Shown piece after piece: positions 35,438 through 43,223 of a stretch of 64,000 nucleotides of DNA. Position 1 is the stretch's first letter; each line of letters starts with the position of its first letter. Under the pieces are notes generated by a model. It had not been told where the DNA came from. It worked only from the letters and a program-made list of their open reading frames with translations, and did no database searches. This DNA is from JAUIET01 sp045106985 (GTDB lineage: Bacteria > Pseudomonadota > Gammaproteobacteria > Pseudomonadales > JAUIET01), in the NCBI GenBank assembly GCA_045106985.1, contig JBGCFQ010000024.1:62001-126000 (forward strand), read 5' to 3'. Position numbers and translations under genes: made by a program.

Positions 35438-35524
35438 TCAAATTTTATAAAATCCGCTTGCGGCCCTTTTTTACTCTGCAGATCCAAGTACAATCATCAC
35501 CTGTCGTTATTTAGGAGTACTACT

Positions 35525-36565
35525 ATGAATCTAGGTTTGCTACTTGGCTATTCCGGAAAAAAACTGCAAATTCCCATGGACATGGTGCATAAGGCTGAAT
35601 CTTCTGGTTTTGATTCGGTTTGGGTGGCGGAAGCCTATGGTTCTGACGCAGCAACGGTCTCAAGTTGGGTCCTGGCGCAAACCAGCAGTATCAAAGTAGG
35701 TACAGCTATTTTTCAGATTCCCGGTCGAACGCCTGCAATGACAGCGATGACTGCTATGTCGTTAGCTCAGTTATCAAATGATCGATTCATACTTGGCTTA
35801 GGGGCTTCTGGTCCGCAGGTAGTAGAAGGTTGGCATGGAACAGGTTATGCAAAACCTCTGACAAGACTTCGCGAACATATAGAAATCGTTAAGCTGATGA
35901 TGCGCCGAGAAGGGCCGGTTGAATACAGTGGCGAGATCTATCAGCTCCCTTATAAGGGAGAAGGCAGTGTTGGTTTAGGTAAGCCCCTTAAGTCGATTCT
36001 TGGGGCGACAGACGTTCCGATCTATACAGCGTCTTTCACTCCGGGTGGCTTTCGTGTCAGTGGTGAAGTAGCCGACGGACTTTTTCCCTCCTTCGCATCC
36101 GCCGATAAGCTTGACCTTATAACTAAACCGGTCGAAGAGGGTTTTGCCAAGGCTGGGAACGGTAAAGGCTGGAATGACTTCGACATCGCGCCGTTTATTT
36201 TGGTTCATTGCGCCGACGACCCCGAAGAGTACTTGTTTAGTACACGTCAAATGTTGGCGCTGTACATCGGCGGCATGGGCGCTAAGAACAAGAATTTCTA
36301 TAACGCCATGGCCTGCAAAATGGGCTATGCGGATGCCGCAGAGAAAGTTCAGGATTTATACCTCGCGGGTAAGAAGGAGGAGGCGGCTGCGGCTGTTCCT
36401 CGTGAACTGATAGAGGAAGTATCGCTGACCGGTACGAAAGAGCAAATTGCTACCAAAGCCGAAAAGTGGAAGAGAGCCGAAAAAGAGGGCTACGTTAAGA
36501 CTCTGATTATGGGTATTAGTCAGCCCGAAATGTTCGGCTTTATGAAAGAAGTATTCCAGGATTGA
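35525..36565 (+). CDS. LLM-class F420-type oxidoreductase (Rv3520c-like)
   Basis: A 346-residue luciferase-like oxidoreductase. It has the first strand MNLGLLLGYSGKKLQIP, FDSVWVAEAYGSDAATVSSW, IKVGTAIFQIPGRTPAMTAM, NDRFILGLGASGPQVVEGWHG and PIYTASFTPGGF. This is the TIGR03559 pattern of mycobacterial Rv3520c-type enzymes, which are thought to use F420. AGGAG precedes the ATG at 35525. It is followed 55 bases later by a Ddn-like gene, another family of F420 enzymes. The two together make an F420 link more likely than either alone. Confidence 0.9.
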   Translation: MNLGLLLGYSGKKLQIPMDMVHKAESSGFDSVWVAEAYGSDAATVSSWVLAQTSSIKVGTAIFQIPGRTPAMTAMTAMSLAQLSNDRFILGLGASGPQVVEGWHGTGYAKPLTRLREHIEIVKLMMRREGPVEYSGEIYQLPYKGEGSVGLGKPLKSILGATDVPIYTASFTPGGFRVSGEVADGLFPSFASADKLDLITKPVEEGFAKAGNGKGWNDFDIAPFILVHCADDPEEYLFSTRQMLALYIGGMGAKNKNFYNAMACKMGYADAAEKVQDLYLAGKKEEAAAAVPRELIEEVSLTGTKEQIATKAEKWKRAEKEGYVKTLIMGISQPEMFGFMKEVFQD

Positions 36566-36620
36566 TTGTAGGGTTTTGATTCGCCTCTATCCTTTCTTTG
36601 CCTTTAGGACCAATAGTTAG

Positions 36621-37112
36621 ATGATTGAATACGATTACGTCAAAACGAAACGTGCAGATGTGCAGTTGTTCGAAGAAAAGCACATGAAGTTTGCCAAACC
36701 GATTATTCGTTGGTACACCAAGCTTAACGTTTGGGTTTACAAGGCTTCTAAGGGGCGAGTCTGGAATACTTTTCCCGGTGGCTACCCCATCTGCGTGCTT
36801 GGCTCCAAGGGGGCTAAATCAGGTGCGTGGCGCGAAGTGGCGCTTATACACCTGCCTCTTGAAGACAAGGAACTATTGGTGGCATCACAAGGGGGGCAGG
36901 ATAAAAACCCCTTGTGGTACCACAATATATGCGCCAATCCTGAGATTGAAATAACCGTAGCTGGCCTAACCCGAAAAATGCGAGCGCAACGTGTAAGCGA
37001 TGATGAAAAAGCGAAGCTGTGGCCACATTTGCTGAGCCTCTATCCAGACTTTGATGAATATCAGGCAAGAACTGATCGCAACATACCTGTGTTCATTTGT
37101 GAACAGATTTGA
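36621..37112 (+). CDS. Ddn-like deazaflavin-dependent nitroreductase/quinone reductase family
   Basis: A 163-residue split-barrel protein. The core VWNTFPGGYPICVLGSKGAKSG, REVALIHLPLEDKELLVASQGGQDKNPLWYHNI and NPEIEITVAG matches the Ddn/DUF385 family (TIGR00026), whose best-known members, such as mycobacterial Ddn, use F420H2 to reduce quinones or nitro compounds. The tail AQRVSDDEKAKLWPHLLSLYP is also typical. It has no signal peptide; the first helix may attach to the membrane. F420 synthesis genes are not in this window. It follows the Rv3520c-like gene. Confidence 0.87.
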   Translation: MIEYDYVKTKRADVQLFEEKHMKFAKPIIRWYTKLNVWVYKASKGRVWNTFPGGYPICVLGSKGAKSGAWREVALIHLPLEDKELLVASQGGQDKNPLWYHNICANPEIEITVAGLTRKMRAQRVSDDEKAKLWPHLLSLYPDFDEYQARTDRNIPVFICEQI

Positions 37113-37283
37113 TCGTACAGTTGCAGTTAGATCCGCACGCTAACTTTTCGCGGGTACATCAGCTTATCTAGCTTGTCGATACTGTCTCTGATCAAGTTGT
37201 AATCCATTGCTTAACACTCAGCGCGCTTAAATCACTCGCCCTTGCGTTATTATGTATCCAGACAAATGTATAGGAATTGAATC

Positions 37284-38027
37284 ATGCCTGTAAGCATTAC
37301 GATTGAAAATTACGTAGCCGAAGTGTGCATGGACTTTCCCAAAGTAAATGCGCTCAATATCCAGCAGACTCTTGAAGTTGCTTCAGCCATTACTGACACG
37401 GGAAAGCGCGATGATGTGCGGGCCATTGTGCTGACGGCTGCTGGAAAATATTTTTGTGTGGGCGCAGATGTGAAGGAATTGAATTCTGATGCAACGCTTA
37501 TCGGCGCATGCAATCACGGATTTTATACCATGTTCGCCGCGGTGTATGACTGCCTGGTACCTGTGCTAAGCGTTGTGCAGGGCCATTGCTTAGGCGGAGG
37601 TATTGGTCTTGCCGGTGCGTCAGACATGGTTTTTGCCGCTGAAGATGCACTGTTCGGTTTGCCCGAAGTTAAAGTTGGAGCGTTAGGTGGTGCCACGCAT
37701 TTAATGCGCTTGGTAGGTGTGCAAAAAACTCGCTATTGCATGTTCACTGGCGAACCGCTAACCGCGGCCGAGGTTGCTGAGCACGGATCTCTGCATGCTG
37801 TTTTGCCTAAGGACGAATTGTTGCCTGCGGCAATGGATGTGGCTAGAAAAATCGCAGCGAACAGCCCCGCTGGTGTGCGGCTAGCCAAAGAAGCACTGAA
37901 TGGAATCGAAGGTAAGGACCTTAATAAGTGTTACCGGTGGGAGCAGGGCTTTACCTTAGAATTGTATACTTCACCGGAATCTGCTGCCGCCAGAGCTGAG
38001 CAAGTCAAATCTGGATTCAAGAAGTAA
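37284..38027 (+). CDS. Enoyl-CoA hydratase/isomerase family protein
   Basis: A 247-residue crotonase-fold protein. The oxyanion-hole regions are KYFCVGADVKEL and GHCLGGGIGLAGASDMV, and the second conserved loop is FGLPEVKVGALGG. The first catalytic Glu of hydratases is replaced by Gly (GGGIGLAG), while the second (LPEVK) remains. This fits isomerases and other subfamilies better than a true hydratase. Substrate unknown. ATG at 37284. It is convergent with gltA, separated by a nested hairpin. Confidence 0.86.
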   Translation: MPVSITIENYVAEVCMDFPKVNALNIQQTLEVASAITDTGKRDDVRAIVLTAAGKYFCVGADVKELNSDATLIGACNHGFYTMFAAVYDCLVPVLSVVQGHCLGGGIGLAGASDMVFAAEDALFGLPEVKVGALGGATHLMRLVGVQKTRYCMFTGEPLTAAEVAEHGSLHAVLPKDELLPAAMDVARKIAANSPAGVRLAKEALNGIEGKDLNKCYRWEQGFTLELYTSPESAAARAEQVKSGFKK

Positions 38028-38090
38028 ACGTCGATTTTTACTGGATAGCCAATCTTGCCGGCTAGGTTTTCAGCTTTCTGGAGAAATAAA

Positions 38091-38152
38091 GGCGCTCCAC
38101 CAGTCGGGACTTTAACCCTTTCAAAAACATGAAAGGGTGCAGAGAGAGCGCC
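38091..38152 (-). terminator. Nested stem-loop at the end of gltA
   Basis: Two nested stems lie between the convergent enoyl-CoA hydratase and gltA genes. The outer stem is GGCGCTC (38091-38097) with GAGCGCC (38146-38152). The inner stem is ACCCTTTCA (38115-38123) with TGAAAGGGT (38130-38138). Read on the minus strand, the outer stem is followed by TTTATTT, so it can act as an intrinsic terminator for gltA. Confidence 0.6.
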
Positions 38153-38165
38153 GCCGCATTGTTGC

Positions 38166-39452
38166 TTAACGCTTATCCATAGCCGTGTAGTCACGTTCTA
38201 CTGAACCGGTGTAGAGCTGACGAGGTCGGCCGATTCTGTATTCGCCGCTGATCATCTCATGCCAATGAGCAATCCAGCCAACTGTTCGACCTGTCGCGAA
38301 TATTACGGTGAACATGTTCACAGGAATCCCCAGAGCCTTGAGGATAATGCCAGAATAAAAATCGACATTTGGGTAGAGCTTTTTGCTAACAAAATACTCG
38401 TCTTCCAAGGCTATTTTTTCTAGCCTGCGCGCGATACGGAACATTGGATCATTTTCCATGCCCAGCACTTCAAGTACTTCATCGCAGCTTTCACGCATTA
38501 CTTTTGCGCGTGGGTCAAAGTTCTTATAAACGCGGTGCCCGAAGCCCATAAGTCTGAAAGGGTCATTTTTGTCTTTCGCTCGCTCAATAAAAGCGTCTAT
38601 ATTCGATTCGTCGCCAATCTCTTCCAGCATCTGCAGCACTGCTTCATTGGCGCCACCGTGAGCGGGCCCCCACAAAGCAGCAATGCCCGCAGCAATGCAG
38701 GCGAATGGGTTTGCGCCGGATGACCCGGTTAGACGGACAGCGCTGGTGCTGGCATTTTGCTCATGATCGGCATGCAGCAAGAATATTCGGTCCATTGCTT
38801 TTGACAGAGCAGGATTTATGTTGCTCTCTTCGCAGGGCGTACCAAACATCATATGCAAAAAGTTCTCTGCATAGCCCATCGTATTGTCTGGGTATACAAA
38901 CGGTTGGCCGATAGAAAATTTATAACACATGGCGGCTAGCGTTGGCATTTTGGCGATTAACCTAAAGGCCGCAATTTTACGATGTTCTTCGTCAGAAATA
39001 TCAAGTGAGTCATGATAAAACGCGGAAAGCGCACCAACGACACCGCACATAATGGCCATTGGGTGAGCGTCACGGCGGAAGCCCTGGAAAAAGGTTCTCA
39101 GTTGTTCATGCACCATTGTATGACGCGATATGATACCCACGAATTCGTCATACTGAGTCTTGGTTGGCAGCTCTCCATAAAGCAACAAGTAACAAGTTTC
39201 CATATAATTGGAATGGTCGGCCAATTGGTCAATTGGATAGCCGCGGTGCAGCAGCTGCCCCTTATTCCCGTCGATAAATGTGATTTTCGACTCACATGAG
39301 CCGGTGGATACGAACCCCGGGTCATAAGTGAACAAGCCATTGGACGTTAAGCTGCTGACGTCGACGACATCGGGGCCCATGGTGCCTTCGAGAACGGTGA
39401 GTTCTATAGGGTCGCGCCCCGACACATTGAGGGTTGCCTTTTTGTCCGACAT
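38166..39452 (-). CDS. gltA: Citrate synthase
   Basis: A 428-residue type II citrate synthase. It has the GYPIDQLADHSNY region, the His region LHADHEQNASTSAVRLTGSS, MGFGHRVYKNFDPRAKVM and the C-terminal FYSGIILKALGIPVNMFTVIFATGRTVGWIAHWHEM. It joins acetyl-CoA and oxaloacetate as the first step of the TCA cycle. The ATG at 39452 follows AGGAG. Its own promoter (TTGACA-16-TATGAT) faces away from the sdh promoter. Being divergent from sdhCDAB is usual in this class. Confidence 0.98.
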   Translation of the reverse strand: MSDKKATLNVSGRDPIELTVLEGTMGPDVVDVSSLTSNGLFTYDPGFVSTGSCESKITFIDGNKGQLLHRGYPIDQLADHSNYMETCYLLLYGELPTKTQYDEFVGIISRHTMVHEQLRTFFQGFRRDAHPMAIMCGVVGALSAFYHDSLDISDEEHRKIAAFRLIAKMPTLAAMCYKFSIGQPFVYPDNTMGYAENFLHMMFGTPCEESNINPALSKAMDRIFLLHADHEQNASTSAVRLTGSSGANPFACIAAGIAALWGPAHGGANEAVLQMLEEIGDESNIDAFIERAKDKNDPFRLMGFGHRVYKNFDPRAKVMRESCDEVLEVLGMENDPMFRIARRLEKIALEDEYFVSKKLYPNVDFYSGIILKALGIPVNMFTVIFATGRTVGWIAHWHEMISGEYRIGRPRQLYTGSVERDYTAMDKR

Positions 39453-39525
39453 AGTTAACTCCTATTGTTTTGTTCGGCTAGCCGCAGGACTGCTAGTAGC
39501 CGGTTCACTTACATGCAGATCCGGA

Positions 39526-39553
39526 ATCATAAATCGATTGTAAATATTGTCAA
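39526..39553 (-). promoter_or_regulatory. sigma-70 promoter of gltA
   Basis: On the minus strand TTGACA (39553-39548) and TATGAT (39531-39526) are 16 bases apart. The -35 is a perfect match. Transcription would start near 39519, 67 bases before the gltA ATG. Confidence 0.75.
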
Positions 39554-39560
39554 TTGAATG

Positions 39561-39582
39561 CCGCTGCTTAGCGGTTTTATTT
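39561..39582 (+). terminator. Small hairpin with T-rich tail inside the gltA/sdh region
   Basis: CCGCT (39561-39565) pairs with AGCGG (39570-39574) and is followed by TTTTATTT. It looks like a short terminator on the plus strand, but no upstream plus-strand transcript is obvious. It could insulate sdh from read-through or be part of the regulator site. Confidence 0.3.
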
Positions 39583-39603
39583 GGCAGTTGGGCTGCCAAA
39601 TAA
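39577..39603. repeat. Perfect 11-bp inverted repeat between the gltA and sdh promoters
   Basis: TTATTTGGCAG (39577-39587) and CTGCCAAATAA (39593-39603) are exact complements with a 5-base spacer. The dyad lies about equally far upstream of both promoters, centred near -70 relative to each predicted start. That position and symmetry suit a shared regulator. It could also form a hairpin in RNA. Confidence 0.7.
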
Positions 39604-39621
39604 TGCGCTTTAGTGACCCAT

Positions 39622-39650
39622 TTGTAATTGCACCCTCATAACTCTATAAT
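39622..39650 (+). promoter_or_regulatory. sigma-70 promoter of the sdh-suc operon
   Basis: TTGTAA (39622-39627) and TATAAT (39645-39650) are exactly 17 bases apart. The -10 is perfect. Transcription would start near 39657, about 90 bases before the sdhC GTG. Confidence 0.8.
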
Positions 39651-39747
39651 TCCGCGCGGTTTCGGGCGGCTTGCCCATATACCGTCTACAATGTCCTCAC
39701 GCACACTCAACTTGCTGGGGTGTGCCCTAAATTAGCGCAGAACTATC

Positions 39748-40122
39748 GTGAAGAAAGAAAGACCTGTTGACCTAAATATCGGAGCATTTCGGTGGCCTAT
39801 GCCAGCGTTGATGTCGATAACCCATCGCCTCACTGGAGTGTTTTTGTTCGCCGGTGTCGGGCTGCTGATCTGGTTGCTGGACGAAAGTCTAAGCTCCGCT
39901 CAGGGATTTGCTGACGCCAAAGAATTATTTTCCAGTGGTGTGGCAAAGTTTGCGTTGTGGTTCGTGCTGGCCGCACTTGCTTACCACACGGTTGTGGGCG
40001 TAAAGCACTTTTTGATGGACATGGGTATTGGCGAATCGCTTGAGTCAGGCCTTATGGCCTCAAAAATCGCGCTGGCCGTTTCTCTGCTGCTTATTGCGCT
40101 AATAGGAGTTTGGATATGGTAA
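39748..40122 (+). CDS. sdhC: Succinate dehydrogenase cytochrome b556 subunit
   Basis: A 124-residue membrane anchor subunit of complex II. It begins with GTG at 39748 as VKKERPVDLNIGAFRWP, the usual basic N-terminus, followed by SITHRLTGVFLFAG, the SdhC signature with the heme- and quinone-site region, and HTVVGVKHFLMDMG, whose His is a heme ligand candidate. Three membrane helices. It overlaps sdhD by 7 bases. Confidence 0.95.
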   Translation: MKKERPVDLNIGAFRWPMPALMSITHRLTGVFLFAGVGLLIWLLDESLSSAQGFADAKELFSSGVAKFALWFVLAALAYHTVVGVKHFLMDMGIGESLESGLMASKIALAVSLLLIALIGVWIW

Positions 40123-40484
40123 CCACCGTAACGAATTTTGGACGCAGCGGCGTCTTCGATTGGATGGCTCAACGCATTAGCGGCGTTGTGTTGCTTGCAT
40201 ACACTTTATTCTTAACAATCTATCTACTGAACAATTCTGGGCTTACTTACAACGAATGGCATGCTCTGTTTCAGCAGAACTGGTTTCGAACGTTCAGTCT
40301 GATGGCGTTGCTGTCACTCATTATTCATGCCTGGGTAGGCCTGTGGTCTGTAACCACTGATTACATCACCGTTCGCCAGCTGGGCGCGAAGGCAACAGGC
40401 CTGCGCTTTATGTTGCAGGTGATAGCCGGCCTTATGGCTTTTTCCTACTTTGTGTGGGGCGTACAAATTCTTTGGGGAACCTGA
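40116..40484 (+). CDS. sdhD: Succinate dehydrogenase hydrophobic anchor subunit
   Basis: A 122-residue protein with three membrane helices. The N-terminus FGRSGVFDWMAQRISGVVLLAYTLFL and the HAWVGLWSVTTDYI segment with the conserved His and Asp-Tyr match SdhD. It completes the heme and ubiquinone site with SdhC. The ATG at 40116 has AGGAG 7 bases upstream, inside the end of sdhC. The sdhA start follows after 3 bases. Confidence 0.95.
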   Translation: MVTTVTNFGRSGVFDWMAQRISGVVLLAYTLFLTIYLLNNSGLTYNEWHALFQQNWFRTFSLMALLSLIIHAWVGLWSVTTDYITVRQLGAKATGLRFMLQVIAGLMAFSYFVWGVQILWGT

Positions 40485-40487
40485 TTC

Positions 40488-42260
40488 ATGACTAAACCTC
40501 GCACACTTTCATTTGATGGTGTCATTGTTGGCGGCGGCGGCGCGGGTATGCGCGCGGCACTGCAACTGGCTGAGTCCGGCTACAAGACGGCTGTGATTTC
40601 CAAGGTGTTCCCGACTCGTTCGCACACAGTGTCGGCACAGGGTGGTATTACTTGCGCGATTGCCAGTGATGATCCTGAGGACGATTGGCGTTGGCATATG
40701 TACGATACCGTCAAGGGCTCCGATTATATCGGTGACCAAGATGCTATCGAGTACATGTGTAACGTTGGCCCAGAGGCTGTGTTCGAACTAGAGCATATGG
40801 GGCTGCCGTTTAGCCGCACAGAAGAAGGGCGTATTTATCAGCGTCCGTTTGGCGGCCAATCAAAAGATTTCGGCAAAGGTGGCCAGGCGGCACGAACATG
40901 TGCTGCCGCTGACCGCACAGGCCATGCACTTCTGCACACTCTTTATCAAAGTAACCTAAAAGCCAAAACCGTGTTTTTCAACGAATGGTTTGCAACTGAC
41001 TTGGTTAAGAACCAGGACGGCGTTGTGGTCGGTGTAATGGCCATATGCATGGAAACCGGCGAGGTTGTTTACATCAAGGCCAAGGCCACAGTATTTGCTA
41101 CTGGAGGCGCTGGACGTATATATGCCTCAACCACCAACGCGCACATTAATACTGGAGACGGTATTGGTATGGCGTTACGAGCCAACGTGCCCGTACAAGA
41201 CATTGAAATGTGGCAGTTCCACCCCACCGGCATTCATGGGGCTGGCGTTTTAGTGACTGAAGGTTGTCGCGGAGAAGGTGGTTATCTGATCAATAAAGAT
41301 GGCGAGCGCTTTATGGAGCGTTACGCACCTAATGCCAAAGACCTTGCGGGCCGAGACGTTGTTGCGCGGTCTATGGTGCTTGAGATTCTCGATGGCCGCG
41401 GATGTGGACCTGATGGCGATCACGTATTTTTGAAGTTGGATCATCTCGGCGAAGATGTTCTAAAGAGTCGCTTGCCTGGTATTGTTGAGCTATCGAAGAC
41501 TTTTGCTCACGCTGACCCGGTTAAGGAACCTGTACCTGTAGTGCCTACTTGTCATTATATGATGGGTGGAATCACGACGAATGTTGATGGTCAGGCACTG
41601 ACTCAAAATGCGGCCGGTCAAGACGTTGTGATAGAAGGCTTGTATGCCTGCGGTGAAGTAGCGTGTGTATCTGTTCATGGTGCGAATAGACTTGGCGGTA
41701 ATTCCTTGTTGGATTTGGTTGTGTTTGGGCGGTCTACTGGCTTGTTTATAGAAGAGTCGTTACGAGCCGGCATCGAGCAGCGTCAGGCTAGCGACACAGA
41801 TATCGATCAAGCGATGTCTAGGTTAAACAAATTAGAAAGTTCCAAGAGCACAGAAAGCGTTACGGCGCTGCGCACGGAATTACAAAGCATTATGCAGAAT
41901 CATTTTGGCGTGTTCCGCCGCGGTGATTTTATGCAAGACGGCATTAAAAAGTTGTCTGAATTGCGAGAACGGGTAGGGAACGTTGCCTCTGGCGATACTT
42001 CTCAAGCTTTTAATACCGCGAGAATAGAGGCGCTTGAGCTTCAGAACCTTTTCGAGGTGGCCGAAGCTACTGCGATTACGGCTGAGGAACGAAAAGAGAG
42101 CCGTGGTGCTCACGCAAGGGAAGACTTCCAGGATAGAGATGATGAGAATTGGCTGTGCCATTCATTGTACTTTCCGGAAGAGAAACGTGTAGGCAAGCGC
42201 GATGTGAATTTCAAGCCTAAACTTGTAGACACCTTTGAGCCAATGTTGCGAACCTATTAA
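40488..42260 (+). CDS. sdhA: Succinate dehydrogenase flavoprotein subunit
   Basis: A 590-residue flavoprotein. The FAD-binding GGGGAGMRAALQLAESG is at 15-31, and the covalent flavin site is H46 in TRSHTVSAQGG. The substrate-site motifs are HPTGIHGAGVLVTEGCRGEGG and the RSMVLEILDGRGCG area, and the capping Arg region is near the C-terminus. It oxidises succinate to fumarate. Length and motifs match the E. coli protein. It is 66 bases upstream of sdhB. Confidence 0.98.
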   Translation: MTKPRTLSFDGVIVGGGGAGMRAALQLAESGYKTAVISKVFPTRSHTVSAQGGITCAIASDDPEDDWRWHMYDTVKGSDYIGDQDAIEYMCNVGPEAVFELEHMGLPFSRTEEGRIYQRPFGGQSKDFGKGGQAARTCAAADRTGHALLHTLYQSNLKAKTVFFNEWFATDLVKNQDGVVVGVMAICMETGEVVYIKAKATVFATGGAGRIYASTTNAHINTGDGIGMALRANVPVQDIEMWQFHPTGIHGAGVLVTEGCRGEGGYLINKDGERFMERYAPNAKDLAGRDVVARSMVLEILDGRGCGPDGDHVFLKLDHLGEDVLKSRLPGIVELSKTFAHADPVKEPVPVVPTCHYMMGGITTNVDGQALTQNAAGQDVVIEGLYACGEVACVSVHGANRLGGNSLLDLVVFGRSTGLFIEESLRAGIEQRQASDTDIDQAMSRLNKLESSKSTESVTALRTELQSIMQNHFGVFRRGDFMQDGIKKLSELRERVGNVASGDTSQAFNTARIEALELQNLFEVAEATAITAEERKESRGAHAREDFQDRDDENWLCHSLYFPEEKRVGKRDVNFKPKLVDTFEPMLRTY

Positions 42261-42326
42261 GCGTTGTCGTCCACGGTCACTGACCGTCTCAGGCAGTAGT
42301 TGATTGAACTTAGGATTTAGAAACCC

Positions 42327-43031
42327 ATGTTGAAAGTTAGCCTTTATCGTTATAATCCGGAAACCGACGAATCTCCCTGGATGCAAGATATCGAGGTCGA
42401 TACCGGAGGCAAAGATTTGATGGTGCTTGATGTTCTTGAGAACCTGAAAACACTCGATCCTACGGTAACCTTTCGGCGTTCTTGCAGAGAAGGTGTTTGC
42501 GGCTCAGACGGCGTGAACATGAACGGCAAGAATGGCTTGGCGTGCGTGACACCATTGTCCGAAGCGGTGAAGAGCAACAAGCTAGTTATCCGGCCTTTGC
42601 CTGGCTTGCCTGTAGTTCGTGATCTTGTCGTCGATATGAGCATGTTCTACGCTCAATATGAAAAAATTCAACCTTATTTGCTTAACGATCAACCAGCGCC
42701 TGCGATTGAGCGTTTGCAAAGCCCTGAAGATCGCGAGAAGCTTGATGGCCTGTACGAGTGTATTCTATGCGCATGCTGTTCCACCAGTTGCCCTTCGTTC
42801 TGGTGGAATCCTGATCGATTCATTGGCCCTGCCGGTCTTTTGCAAGCCTACCGATTTTTAGCTGACAGTCGTGATACAGCCACTGAGGAGCGACTGGCAA
42901 ACCTTGACGATCCATTTAGTGTGTTCCGCTGTCACGGGATCCAAAACTGTGTCTCGGTATGCCCCAAAGGCCTAAACCCAACTCGAGCCATTGGTCACAT
43001 TCGCAATATGTTGTTGCAACGCGCCACCTAG
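42327..43031 (+). CDS. sdhB: Succinate dehydrogenase iron-sulfur subunit
   Basis: A 234-residue protein that carries electrons from SdhA to quinone. The [2Fe-2S] site is CREGVCGSDGVNMNG plus the Cys in GLAC. The [4Fe-4S] and [3Fe-4S] sites are CILCACCSTSCPSFWWN and CHGIQNCVSVCPKGLNP. ATG at 42327. It ends the sdh part of the cluster, and sucA follows after about 190 bases. Confidence 0.98.
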   Translation: MLKVSLYRYNPETDESPWMQDIEVDTGGKDLMVLDVLENLKTLDPTVTFRRSCREGVCGSDGVNMNGKNGLACVTPLSEAVKSNKLVIRPLPGLPVVRDLVVDMSMFYAQYEKIQPYLLNDQPAPAIERLQSPEDREKLDGLYECILCACCSTSCPSFWWNPDRFIGPAGLLQAYRFLADSRDTATEERLANLDDPFSVFRCHGIQNCVSVCPKGLNPTRAIGHIRNMLLQRAT

Positions 43032-43043
43032 AATTAGTGTCAG

Positions 43044-43069
43044 GTGTAATAATTGTTTATTATTCACAC
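43044..43069 (+). other. AT-rich stem-loop between sdhB and sucA
   Basis: GTGTAATAAT (43044-43053) pairs with ATTATTCACAC (43059-43069) with one bulged C. It has no T-tract. It may be an mRNA processing or partial termination site separating sdh and suc expression. Confidence 0.4.
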
Positions 43070-43223
43070 TGCAGGCAGAAGGCAAACTTTAATCAACGCG
43101 GCTACACTTTAGAAAAACGGATCGCATGAGCCGTTTAAGCGCACACAGGGAGTGAGCATCTGCAGTGATCGGTTGTATACTGACTCCTCAATTTACAAAA
43201 TAACGCTCTGGTGAAGACTGCCA

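Larger units (their letters stand above)
39453..39747. other. 295-base divergent regulatory region, gltA / sdhCDAB
   Basis: This stretch holds no gene. It contains the gltA promoter, a small terminator-like hairpin, a perfect 11-bp inverted repeat and the sdhC promoter; each is listed separately. Confidence 0.8.

Noticed and set aside
35454..35471. Intrinsic terminator after the molybdopterin gene
   Set aside because: The CCGC/GCGG stem has only a 2-base loop. The T-run (TTTTTT) is good but the hairpin cannot form well.
43176..43181. TATACT as a promoter of sucA
   Set aside because: The -10 is good but the -35 at 17 bases (TGAGCA) matches only three of six positions, and the gene can be read from the sdh promoter.
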